From Clostridia bacterium (GTDB taxonomy: Bacteria > Bacillota > Clostridia > Christensenellales > CAG-314), in NCBI GenBank assembly GCA_900769665.1, contig CAAGHL010000020.1, positions 1 through 31,972 of the forward strand: a DNA stretch of 31,972 bases, read 5' to 3'. Shown here in pieces: positions 15,608 through 22,004 of this stretch (positions are counted from its first letter, which is position 1; each line of letters begins with the position of its first letter). The notes beneath the pieces are model-generated. The model had not been told where the DNA came from, searched no databases, and saw nothing but the letters and a program-made list of their open reading frames with translations. Position numbers and translations under genes: made by a program.

Positions 15608-15733
15608 TCAATTCTTGCGGAAGACACGATAAATTGTACGACACGCAATGAAATTACCCCCTTCAAAGAACTCGGTCAATTGCTGTTTAACGATTTCTTT
15701 TTCCTGTATTCTCTGTTCCTCGGATTTCCTCAT
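15608..15733 (-). CDS. Small ORF (41 aa) overlapping the end of the radical-SAM A gene
   Basis: Reads MRKSEEQRIQEKEIVKQQ then LTEFFEGGNFIACRTIYRVF and RKN before a TGA. The composition (charged amphipathic helix, then a compact Cys/Arg segment) looks protein-like rather than random. It starts inside the last 47 bases of the radical-SAM A gene in another frame. There is no clear RBS. It may be a coupled accessory peptide or the start of a gene cut off at the cassette edge. The remaining sequence from 15442 to 15607 shows no gene. Confidence 0.3.
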   Translation of the reverse strand: MRKSEEQRIQEKEIVKQQLTEFFEGGNFIACRTIYRVFRKN

Positions 15734-16595
15734 GATAGAAATAATCCACGATCACCGGATGTCCCTGCGGAACTCTGCCATAAGGCATTTCATTATCCAC
15801 AAAGGGACAATCATACTTCTTAGCCATTTCCGCAGCTTTTACTTCAAGTGCTTCAAAGTAGCTGCGGTTATGCTTGTTGTAGATCTCATCGTAAAGTGGT
15901 ACAAGATCGGGATGCTTTTCAGCGATATAATCCATAATTGTCTTTTTGAAACCGCCTCGAAGATTGAGATTTTCAAGCCAAAACAGATCGCACTGATCCT
16001 TTACCCGCTCAAAGATTGCTTCAAAATCTGTAATACCGGGAAATACCGGGGATACGAAACAGACTGTACGGATACCTGCATCATATACCTGCTTCATAGC
16101 AGCGATACGACGCTCAATGCTCGAAGCAGAATCCATATCGTTCTTGAAATTTTCATCCAATGTGTTGATCGACCATGAAACGGTTACGCGTCCAAGCTTC
16201 TTCAGCAAATCAATATCCCGTATCACAAGATCAGACTTTGTGCAGATCAGAATATCTGCGTCACTGCCGATCAGCTGCTCCAGAAGTTTTCTGGTGTTCC
16301 CGAATTGCTCCTCCTGTGGATTGTAGCCATCCGTCACAGAACCGATGACCACACGCTGTCCGGCATATTTCTTCGGATTCTTAATTTCCGGCCAATGCTT
16401 CACGTCAAGGAAAGTGCCCCATTCCTCCGTGTGTCCGGTAAAGCGCTTCATAAAAGAAGCATAACAATACTTGCAGGCATGTGTGCAACCCACATAGGGA
16501 TTGACCGAGTAACCGCCTACAGGCAAATTGGACTTGGTCATGATGTTCTTTGTTTCCACCTCATCAATGAGGATTCCATTTATTACTTCTGCCAT
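15687..16595 (-). CDS. Radical SAM protein, SplB-like (mobile pair protein A)
   Basis: 302 aa. The [4Fe-4S]-binding motif Cys37-x3-Cys41-x2-Cys44 (VGCTHACKYCYASF) generates the 5'-deoxyadenosyl radical. The opening SNLPVGGYSVNPYVGC and later KSDLVIRDIDLLKK and VSWSINTLDE are typical of the SplB/spore-photoproduct-lyase-like radical SAM group. RBS GGAGG (complement of 16606-16610). The start overlaps the end of partner B by 13 bases, so the two are translationally coupled. Together with the MarR gene this matches the gene order I recall as the 'radical SAM mobile pair' (A, B, regulator), whose substrate is unknown. DNA or nucleoside chemistry is plausible from the SPL similarity but unproven. 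Confidence 0.8.
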   Translation of the reverse strand: MAEVINGILIDEVETKNIMTKSNLPVGGYSVNPYVGCTHACKYCYASFMKRFTGHTEEWGTFLDVKHWPEIKNPKKYAGQRVVIGSVTDGYNPQEEQFGNTRKLLEQLIGSDADILICTKSDLVIRDIDLLKKLGRVTVSWSINTLDENFKNDMDSASSIERRIAAMKQVYDAGIRTVCFVSPVFPGITDFEAIFERVKDQCDLFWLENLNLRGGFKKTIMDYIAEKHPDLVPLYDEIYNKHNRSYFEALEVKAAEMAKKYDCPFVDNEMPYGRVPQGHPVIVDYFYHEEIRGTENTGKRNR

Positions 16596-17272
16596 GAGCC
16601 CTGTACCTCCAACACTTTATTGAATTCTTCCGGCATTTCCTGAATCATATTTTCATCCCCTATGATTGGGACAAGGTCTTCCTTCATAAATACCGGAATG
16701 CCAAGTTCGTGTGCCTGGTCTGCTAGCGACCATGCCCATTCCGGCGCCGTATGAACCTTCCTGCTTTGAGCTCCGGTCATGGTGCCGACAACAATCCAGT
16801 TGATTTTGGAAAGGTCAACTATACCGGGATCATCGAATAGCGGCTCAAAAGTAACATGATAGTGTTTTGCTCTGACATTTTCCCGTAGTGCGTCAATACG
16901 CCACAGTTCTGCTTTTCTCGTCACCGTAACGCCAAACCATGCGTTTTCCAGTTCGGTATCAAAATCCAGCAGATCGGGGCGTTTGGTGAGGAATAGGAAC
17001 TGATGCTGTGGATTTTCACGGATCTTTGCAAATACCTCGTCTCTCCATTCCTGCTTCCAGCCGGAGAGATCGCTCATGCCGGTAAGAAGAAAGTTCTGCG
17101 GACATTTCTTTTCCATCATTTTGAGCTTGCTCGGAAAGTATTCAGGGGTAGTGAAATCATCGATCATATGCCAGCGTTTCACATTATTACGGGCATAGCA
17201 ATATGTACACCCCACCGTACAGCCGATGACAATATTCATGTTTTGAATCTGATCTTTTATACAAATACTCAT
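16583..17272 (-). CDS. Radical SAM-like protein, phage Gp37/DUF5131-type (mobile pair protein B)
   Basis: 229 aa from the ATG at 17272, which forms an ATGA overlap with the MarR stop codon and is preceded by GAGGAG with an 11-nt spacer. The GTG at 17284 would sit on top of that RBS. Cys18-x3-Cys22-x2-Cys25 (VIGCTVGCTYCYARNN) supplies an iron-sulfur cluster. LLTGMSDLSGWKQEW, FLFLTKRPDLL and WFGVTV resemble the Gp37/Gp68 (DUF5131) phage family. The Cys motif has the canonical radical-SAM spacing; the rest of the barrel is short. Probably acts together with protein A. Substrate unknown. Confidence 0.75.
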   Translation of the reverse strand: MSICIKDQIQNMNIVIGCTVGCTYCYARNNVKRWHMIDDFTTPEYFPSKLKMMEKKCPQNFLLTGMSDLSGWKQEWRDEVFAKIRENPQHQFLFLTKRPDLLDFDTELENAWFGVTVTRKAELWRIDALRENVRAKHYHVTFEPLFDDPGIVDLSKINWIVVGTMTGAQSRKVHTAPEWAWSLADQAHELGIPVFMKEDLVPIIGDENMIQEMPEEFNKVLEVQGSWQK

Positions 17273-17706
17273 GACTTCTGCCACTCCTCAAGATTCTTTC
17301 TGATACGGTCAAGGCATTCCTCAAACCGTGTAATTTCTTCCTCTGAAAAACCTTTATAGTAAATGCTGCCCATCTCATCAGATACAGTATCGTACTCTCC
17401 CTTTAAGGCATGTGCTTTCTCGGTCAGAAACAGCAGTGTTTTCCTTTTGTCCGTTTTAGACTGAACGCGGCTTATCAGCCCTTGATTTTCCATTCTTTCC
17501 AGCATCGTCGTAAGAGATGTTATAGCCAATCCACATTTTATCGAAAGTGACCTGATTGAAATTCCATCCTCCTGCCAAAGCACATAAAGAATGCGCCCCT
17601 GAGCTCCATTGAACGCATCAACATTCTTTTCGCTGAGAATCTTCTCAAAGATTCGGTCTCCAAGCTGTTTTATTTTAGTGACAAGAAATCCACCATTCAT
17701 TTTCAT
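17269..17706 (-). CDS. MarR-family transcriptional regulator of the radical-SAM cassette
   Basis: 145 aa from the ATG at 17706 (AGGAG in complement of 17714-17718, 7-nt spacer). A longer frame to 17745 would begin between the promoter and RBS. Winged helix-turn-helix: ILYVLWQEDGISIRSLSIKC, recognition helix ITSLTTMLERMENQGLI, wing SKTDKRKTLLFLT, then a C-terminal dimerisation helix. First gene of a three-gene operon with overlapping stops and starts. The promoter carries an inverted repeat overlapping its own RBS, so autorepression relieved by a ligand is the likely mode. Confidence 0.88.
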   Translation of the reverse strand: MKMNGGFLVTKIKQLGDRIFEKILSEKNVDAFNGAQGRILYVLWQEDGISIRSLSIKCGLAITSLTTMLERMENQGLISRVQSKTDKRKTLLFLTEKAHALKGEYDTVSDEMGSIYYKGFSEEEITRFEECLDRIRKNLEEWQKS

Positions 17707-17713
17707 AGAAAAG

Positions 17714-17752
17714 CTCCTATATAGTAGTTTAATAAATAATACCATATAGGAG
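17714..17752. promoter_or_regulatory. Putative MarR operator (inverted repeat)
   Basis: Half-sites ctcctatat (17714-17722) and atataggag (17744-17752) are perfect complements 21 bases apart. On the minus strand one lies in the -35/-10 spacer and the other covers the AGGAG ribosome-binding site, which suits repression of the operon by its own MarR protein. Confidence 0.6.
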
Positions 17753-17764
17753 TTTTATTGTCAA
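17736..17764 (-). promoter_or_regulatory. Promoter of the MarR-radical SAM operon
   Basis: Minus strand: perfect TTGACA (complement of 17759-17764), 17-bp spacer, TATTAT (complement of 17736-17741). Leader of about 23 nt to the ATG at 17706. Confidence 0.8.
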
Positions 17765-17826
17765 CAGTTTGTATGTCTAAGCAGAAGTAAATTTCGATTT
17801 GTCACTTCGTTTATCCTTGCCTTTGA

Positions 17827-17931
17827 ATATATGGCTCGATTAGGCATAAAAAAATCAGTCACTCCACGAAAGAAGTGACTGACGGCTGGCCTGCCTGATT
17901 GGAGTCGAACCAACGGCGTTCCGCTTAGGAG
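17827..17931. repeat. att-like direct repeat, copy B (inside intact tRNA-Arg)
   Basis: 105-bp partner of 15336-15441. Here the tRNA part belongs to a complete tRNA-Arg. The upstream edge still encodes the tail YMARLGIKKSVTPRKK and stop of an excisionase-like gene, but the sequence before it is unrelated to that gene. The 2.49 kb between the copies is the radical-SAM cassette. Confidence 0.85.
17848..17882 (-). terminator. Terminator of tRNA-Arg
   Basis: Minus strand: 9-bp stem TCAGTCACT / AGTGACTGA (17874-17882 with 17855-17863), 10-nt loop, then seven T (17848-17854). An identical copy lies in repeat A. Confidence 0.88.
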
Positions 17932-17963
17932 GCGGACCCTCTATCCTACTGAGGTACAGGCAG
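17887..17963 (-). tRNA. tRNA-Arg (anticodon CCT)
   Basis: Minus strand: acceptor CTGCCTG/CAGGCAG, D stem CCTC/GAGG, anticodon stem TCCGC/GCGGA around CTCCTAA (anticodon CCT, codon AGG), T arm GTTGG-TTCGACT-CCAAT, discriminator G, encoded CCA (17887-17889). Its 3' half is the likely integration target of the island. Confidence 0.95.
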
Positions 17964-17972
17964 ATATTTGAT

Positions 17973-18001
17973 ATTTTAGCACGATTTGAAAGTTATTGCA
18001 A
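17973..18001 (-). promoter_or_regulatory. Promoter of tRNA-Arg
   Basis: Minus strand: TTGCAA (17996-18001), 17-bp spacer, TAAAAT (complement of 17973-17978), 10 bases before the tRNA 5' end. Confidence 0.7.
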
Positions 18002-18564
18002 AAGATTTTACAATACCGAAATAATACCTAAAACAATACCAAGTATTACTTTCTAAAAGCTAAACCACAATATTTAGTTATAAACGCTATATCCAAACTC
18101 AATATGTTGTGTTTTTAACCGAGTTAAGCACCCCCTTAGGAGGGGTTTATTATATCCATTTAACTACGGAAGCGTGATTAAGTCTTGATTTGTGTTGCTT
18201 GTTAGCAAAAACGGGCAACTTTGTATTGTCGGGATTTTTCGGCTGTCGACGGTGAGTAGTGTATATGTTTTGCGATATGTTCGTTGTCGGCGTTGTGGGC
18301 GGTGTGTAAAAATTGCGCTGTTGTATTAGCCGCCTTTGCAGGCAAGTGGGCGCAAAGCCTTCGCTTGCGCAACAACAATATTATATATCAATTCGGTGCA
18401 AAGGTCAACGGTATGGCGCACTTTGAAAGTACTCAAAATTCGGTTGTCTACAATGGTGTGTAAATTTGGGTTTGCCGATAGACATTTGCACGCTTGTCTT
18501 GTTAGAAAAAAATCGATACGTATTGCTTTTTTTGTGAAATATGACCGTAGATAAACGCCAAAAC
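18002..18564. other. Non-coding stretch right of tRNA-Arg
   Basis: No supported gene. It contains a short GC hairpin, acccc (18129-18133) / ggggt, followed by a T/A-rich run near 18145, and the second 28-bp palindrome at 18506-18533. The remainder shows nothing recognisable. Confidence 0.45.
18506..18533. repeat. 28-bp palindrome, copy 2
   Basis: AAAAAAA-TCG-ATACGTAT-TGC-TTTTTTT, the same architecture and length as the sites at 7345 and 26314. It lies 41 bases past the end of the AraC gene. Confidence 0.6.
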
Positions 18565-18587
18565 ACGAGTTTTCTACTTGCACTCGT
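18565..18587 (-). terminator. Weak terminator at the AraC stop codon
   Basis: Minus strand: stem ACGAGT/ACTCGT (6 bp) with an 11-nt loop spanning the stop codon, then GTTTTGG. Short stem and poor U-tract, so only tentative. Confidence 0.35.
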
Positions 18588-19422
18588 TTGCGGTAATCTC
18601 ATTGTCTTGCCGTTGGTTGTCCGTCCGTTTGCTTTGGTCGTAGCGGCGGCATGCGCGGTAGTAGGACGAAGCGGAGTTGAATCCGCACAGCATTGCCAAT
18701 TCCACAATGGAGCGGTCGGCGTAGTCGGGTTTTTCCTTCAATTCTAGCATTTTTTGCATGCGTATGTCGCTCAAAAACGTGCGGAAGTCGATGTGTATGT
18801 AGCGGCTGAAAAAGTGGCTCATCGACCCTGCCGAGTAACCGAATTCGTCGGCAACGGATTTCAACGTCAAGTCCTTTTCGGCATTTTCGTAGATGTATTG
18901 CACGATGTTTCGGGTGGTCAAATCCGTTTGCGTTTTGGGTGCGGTGGTGCCGTACGCGCGCACGATAAGGTACAGTATGTAGTTGGCATAGCCGTAATAA
19001 AGCAACTTGCTTTCCTCCGATTGGTCGGAAAAAGTGCCGTTTATGCGCTCGGCAAAATCCAACAGCGGCTTGTTTTTGTCCGCGTCGGGCAGTTCCGTTG
19101 GCAACGAACGTCCGCTGTACAGGTTTTTGAAACTGTTGGCGTAGTCTATGCCGATATGCACAAACCCCACGCGCGCTTTTTCCGCAATTTCGTAGGAGTG
19201 TATGTCGTAGCTGTTGATGCACACGCCTTGCCCCTCGTGCAATCGGTACACTATGTTGTTTATCGTGACGACCACAACGCCCTCGTACACAAAGTAAACT
19301 TCCAAATTGCGGTGGAAGTGAGGATAAAACCCGTCGGAATAGCACACCTCGGTGCGGAATGCGTCGGGCGTGTCGCGTTGCGCTTCAAATGTAAGTTTTG
19401 CCAAATCGTTGTCTAGTTTCAT
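18574..19422 (-). CDS. AraC-family transcriptional regulator with cupin-like sensor domain
   Basis: 282 aa from the ATG at 19422. The N-terminal half is a cupin-like sugar-sensing domain (FYPHFHRNLEVYFVYEG, then INSYDIHSYEI). The C-terminal half has two helix-turn-helix motifs of the AraC/XylS type (LTLKSVADEFGYSAGSMSHFF; IVELAMLCGFNSASSYYRAC). A promoter ends 6 bases before this ATG and no RBS is visible, so the mRNA may be leaderless. Longer frames up to 19515 would run through the promoter. It is divergent from the GH3 gene at 19702, about 280 bases apart, so it is the probable regulator of the glycosidase genes to its right. Confidence 0.88.
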   Translation of the reverse strand: MKLDNDLAKLTFEAQRDTPDAFRTEVCYSDGFYPHFHRNLEVYFVYEGVVVVTINNIVYRLHEGQGVCINSYDIHSYEIAEKARVGFVHIGIDYANSFKNLYSGRSLPTELPDADKNKPLLDFAERINGTFSDQSEESKLLYYGYANYILYLIVRAYGTTAPKTQTDLTTRNIVQYIYENAEKDLTLKSVADEFGYSAGSMSHFFSRYIHIDFRTFLSDIRMQKMLELKEKPDYADRSIVELAMLCGFNSASSYYRACRRYDQSKRTDNQRQDNEITANECK

Positions 19423-19428
19423 ACGTTT

Positions 19429-19457
19429 AGTATAGCATCTACGGCAATGTTTTTCAA
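19429..19457 (-). promoter_or_regulatory. Promoter of the AraC gene
   Basis: Minus strand: TTGAAA (complement of 19452-19457), 17-bp spacer, TATACT (complement of 19429-19434). The ATG begins 6 bases later, at about the expected transcription start. Confidence 0.7.
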
Positions 19458-19552
19458 GTGCTTTTTGCAACTTTTGAGAGGTGATTTGGTCGTTTCGGGG
19501 GCAATCGGACGGCAAAAAGTATACTTACGGCACAAATCTGTCTATTTTTGGG

Positions 19553-19581
19553 TTGAAATGTCTTGCTTGCGGTGGTATTAT
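19553..19581 (+). promoter_or_regulatory. Promoter of the GH3 gene
   Basis: TTGAAA (19553-19558), 17-bp spacer, TATTAT (19576-19581); leader of about 115 nt. A perfect palindrome, AAGTATACTT (19517-19526), lies 26 bases upstream of the -35 and could be an operator shared by the divergent promoters. Confidence 0.65.
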
Positions 19582-19701
19582 TGTGGCGTAGTCGACGGTT
19601 GTTGCGTTTGTACGGGCAACCTTGTCGCTAGACAAAACAAAGATAATTTGCTCGTCCGTGCGGCGAGTGCAAGACGGCGATTAGCCGCAAGGGAGAAAAA
19701 C

Positions 19702-21669
19702 ATGAAAATAGACGAAAAACAACTGACAACGGAACAAAAAGTGCGCCTTGTGATGGGCACGGATTTTTGGCATACATACGACCTTGACGGCAAAATTGCC
19801 AAAGTCAAGGTGTCCGACGGTCCCGTGGGCGTGCGCATGCCGAGAGATTCCGCCGACCTCAACAGCGGCGACGTGCCTTCGGTGGCGTATCCAAGCACGC
19901 AAATGCTCGCCAATACGTGGAACTTGACTTTGGCGCACAAACTAGGCAACGCCATTGCCAACGACTGTATCGAAAAGGACGTGGACATCATCCTTGGACC
20001 GGGCGTAAACATCAAGCGTTTGCCCACTTGCGGACGTAACTTCGAATATTTTTCCGAGGATCCGTACCTTGCAGGGGTGATGGGGCGCGAGTACATCGCC
20101 GCCGTGCAGGAAAAGCACATCGGTACGTCGCTGAAACACTTTTGTTGCAACAACAGCGAGTTTAGCCGTTTGTGGGCAAGTATGGATGTGGACGAACGCA
20201 CGTTGAGGGAGATTTACCTCGAGGCGTTCCGCATCAGTTGCGAGTCCAGACCTTGGACGGTTATGTGCAGTTACAACCTCGTCAACGGACTGCGGATGTC
20301 GGAAAACGGCAAACTATACAAGGTGTTACGCAACGAGTTCGGTTTCGACGGACTGATTGTTTCCGACTGGGGCGCAGTGCAAGACGTTAAGGCGAGCGTT
20401 GAGGCAGGCTTGGCGTTGGAAATGCCCTACGAGGCTAACTATCAAAAGCAACTTTTGGAACTTGCCGAGCAAGTCAAAGTTGACCAAAACATGTTGGACT
20501 ACTGCGCCGAGCAAGTGCTGCAACTTGCCGACAAGTGCGAGCAAGCACGTAAATTGCGCAAGGTGGACATGACCCTTGATGAGCGCCGCAACATATCTTT
20601 GCAAATCGCTCGAGAGGGCATCGTGTTGTTAAAAAACAACAACGTATTGCCAATTTTGCAACCAAACGCAAGTATTTTTGTTACGGGTTCGGCGGCTTGG
20701 CAGTATTACTACGGCGGCGGAAGCAGCAACGTCGTGCCGGAAACGCCATTTATCCCCCTTGTCGACGCTATGCGCGCCGAAGGTGCAAACGCCGAGTATT
20801 TTGAAAGTATTTGGCAGGTGCGTGACGGCGGCTACGTCAACCCGGGCAACATTGCCAAGGCGCAAAAGTTTGCCGCTAAAGCCGACATCACCGTGATGTG
20901 CGTGGGCGATCCGTCTTCGATGGAAACGGAAGGAAGCGACCGTCAAGGTATCAAGCTTGTCAAGGACGAAGTGGAAGCCATTCACCACATGGCACGCATT
21001 GCCAACAAACTCGTTGTGTGCGTGTACGCAGGCGCGGCGGTGGACATGTCCGACTGGATAGACGAAGTGGACGCCGTCGTGTGGGCAGGCTACGGCGGAC
21101 AATTGGGCAACAAGGCGTTGTCCGAAGTGTTGCTTGGCAAGGTCAATCCTAGTGGCAGATTGTCCGAAACATTCCCTCTTGCATTGTCCGATGTCCCTGC
21201 GGAAAATTCCTACCGCGACGGCACGGTTATGCTGTACGAGGAAATGTTCAACGTCGGTTACCGCTACTTCGACACTTTCGGCAAACCCGTGTTGTTCCCC
21301 TTCGGCTACGGACTTAGTTACAGCACGTTTGCCTACGACAACATCGAAACGGCTGTTCGCGCGGACGGCGTAACGGTATCTTTCGACGTCACCAACACGT
21401 CGGACGTTGACGGCGCAACTGTGGCGCAAGTGTACGTGGGCGAAGTTTGCCCCAAGGTGTACCGCCCCGACAAGGAACTGAAAGGCTTTGCCAAGGTGCA
21501 ACTCAAAGCAGGGGAAACAAAACGTGTTTCGGTGGAGCTTTCTCACCACTCATTCGAGTACTACTCGGTTGCGTTGGACAAGTGGGTACTCAACGCAGGT
21601 TTGTTTGACATTTCCGTCGGCGTAAACGTGTCCGACATCGTGTTGACCGCTCGTGTGGAAATAGAGTAA
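19702..21669 (+). CDS. Glycoside hydrolase family 3 (beta-glucosidase/xylosidase-like)
   Basis: 655 aa from the ATG at 19702 (AGGGAG at 19690-19695). Standard GH3 order: TIM barrel (about residues 10-290), alpha/beta sandwich (about 310-545) and fibronectin-III-like domain (about 575-645). LKHFCCNNSE is the substrate-binding KHF loop. Asp222 in LIVSDWGAV is the catalytic nucleophile. GRNFEYFSEDP is the barrel signature. No signal peptide, so cytoplasmic, cleaving non-reducing beta-linked sugars from imported oligosaccharides. Substrate (glucose, xylose or other) cannot be fixed by eye. It is driven by its own promoter opposite the AraC gene. Confidence 0.92.
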   Translation: MKIDEKQLTTEQKVRLVMGTDFWHTYDLDGKIAKVKVSDGPVGVRMPRDSADLNSGDVPSVAYPSTQMLANTWNLTLAHKLGNAIANDCIEKDVDIILGPGVNIKRLPTCGRNFEYFSEDPYLAGVMGREYIAAVQEKHIGTSLKHFCCNNSEFSRLWASMDVDERTLREIYLEAFRISCESRPWTVMCSYNLVNGLRMSENGKLYKVLRNEFGFDGLIVSDWGAVQDVKASVEAGLALEMPYEANYQKQLLELAEQVKVDQNMLDYCAEQVLQLADKCEQARKLRKVDMTLDERRNISLQIAREGIVLLKNNNVLPILQPNASIFVTGSAAWQYYYGGGSSNVVPETPFIPLVDAMRAEGANAEYFESIWQVRDGGYVNPGNIAKAQKFAAKADITVMCVGDPSSMETEGSDRQGIKLVKDEVEAIHHMARIANKLVVCVYAGAAVDMSDWIDEVDAVVWAGYGGQLGNKALSEVLLGKVNPSGRLSETFPLALSDVPAENSYRDGTVMLYEEMFNVGYRYFDTFGKPVLFPFGYGLSYSTFAYDNIETAVRADGVTVSFDVTNTSDVDGATVAQVYVGEVCPKVYRPDKELKGFAKVQLKAGETKRVSVELSHHSFEYYSVALDKWVLNAGLFDISVGVNVSDIVLTARVEIE

Positions 21670-22004
21670 AATATAATCGTTACGTCGTTAGTTTAGGCGC
21701 GGCGGTGTAACGGACGGCAATTTTGCTTGCAGTTACAGCCGTCTAGTGGCAAAGTCGGCGGTTGTGCGCTGTGGCAACAATGCTTGGAGCAACGCCATTA
21801 AAACTATTTAGTAGGCAATTTGGTGCAAAAACTTGTCTAAAACGCAAGTTTTTGGTAAGATTGTGTTGTGACTGCACAACGGTTGCGTGCGACTGCGACA
21901 ACAAACGACGTCTGGCGGAAACCTTGCGACGGCGGTAACGTTGCGGACTGTTGCATTGTAGTCGTAGTTACTGCAAACGACCAATACAAACGGAGAAATT
22001 TTTT
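21670..22004. other. Intergenic region GH3-GH31 with a weak terminator-like hairpin
   Basis: Hairpin aaaaacttg (21827-21835) / caagttttt (21845-21853) with a 9-nt loop. It is AT-rich and only weakly stable, but T-ended. No clear promoter for the GH31 gene is visible, so partial read-through from GH3 is possible. No ORF is supported here. Confidence 0.4.

Larger units (their letters stand above)
9600..17826. other. AT-rich accessory island between tRNA-Val and tRNA-Arg
   Basis: Base composition drops visibly compared with both flanks (many AAA/ATA/TTA codons, against GGC/GAC/GTG-rich host genes). Contents are a transposase, a putative defence operon, excisionase-like genes and a radical-SAM cassette. 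The right border is tRNA-Arg, a typical integration target, with a duplicated 3' tRNA fragment inside the island. The left border next to tRNA-Val has no recognisable att duplication. It is probably two or more successive insertions. Confidence 0.65.

Noticed and set aside
15336..17931. Integrase gene within the repeat-bounded cassette
   Set aside because: All three well-supported genes are MarR or radical SAM; no tyrosine (R..HxxR..Y) or serine recombinase motif was seen in any frame.
9469..17963. CRISPR array or restriction-modification system in the island
   Set aside because: No regularly spaced direct repeats with unique spacers and no methyltransferase or endonuclease motifs were found.
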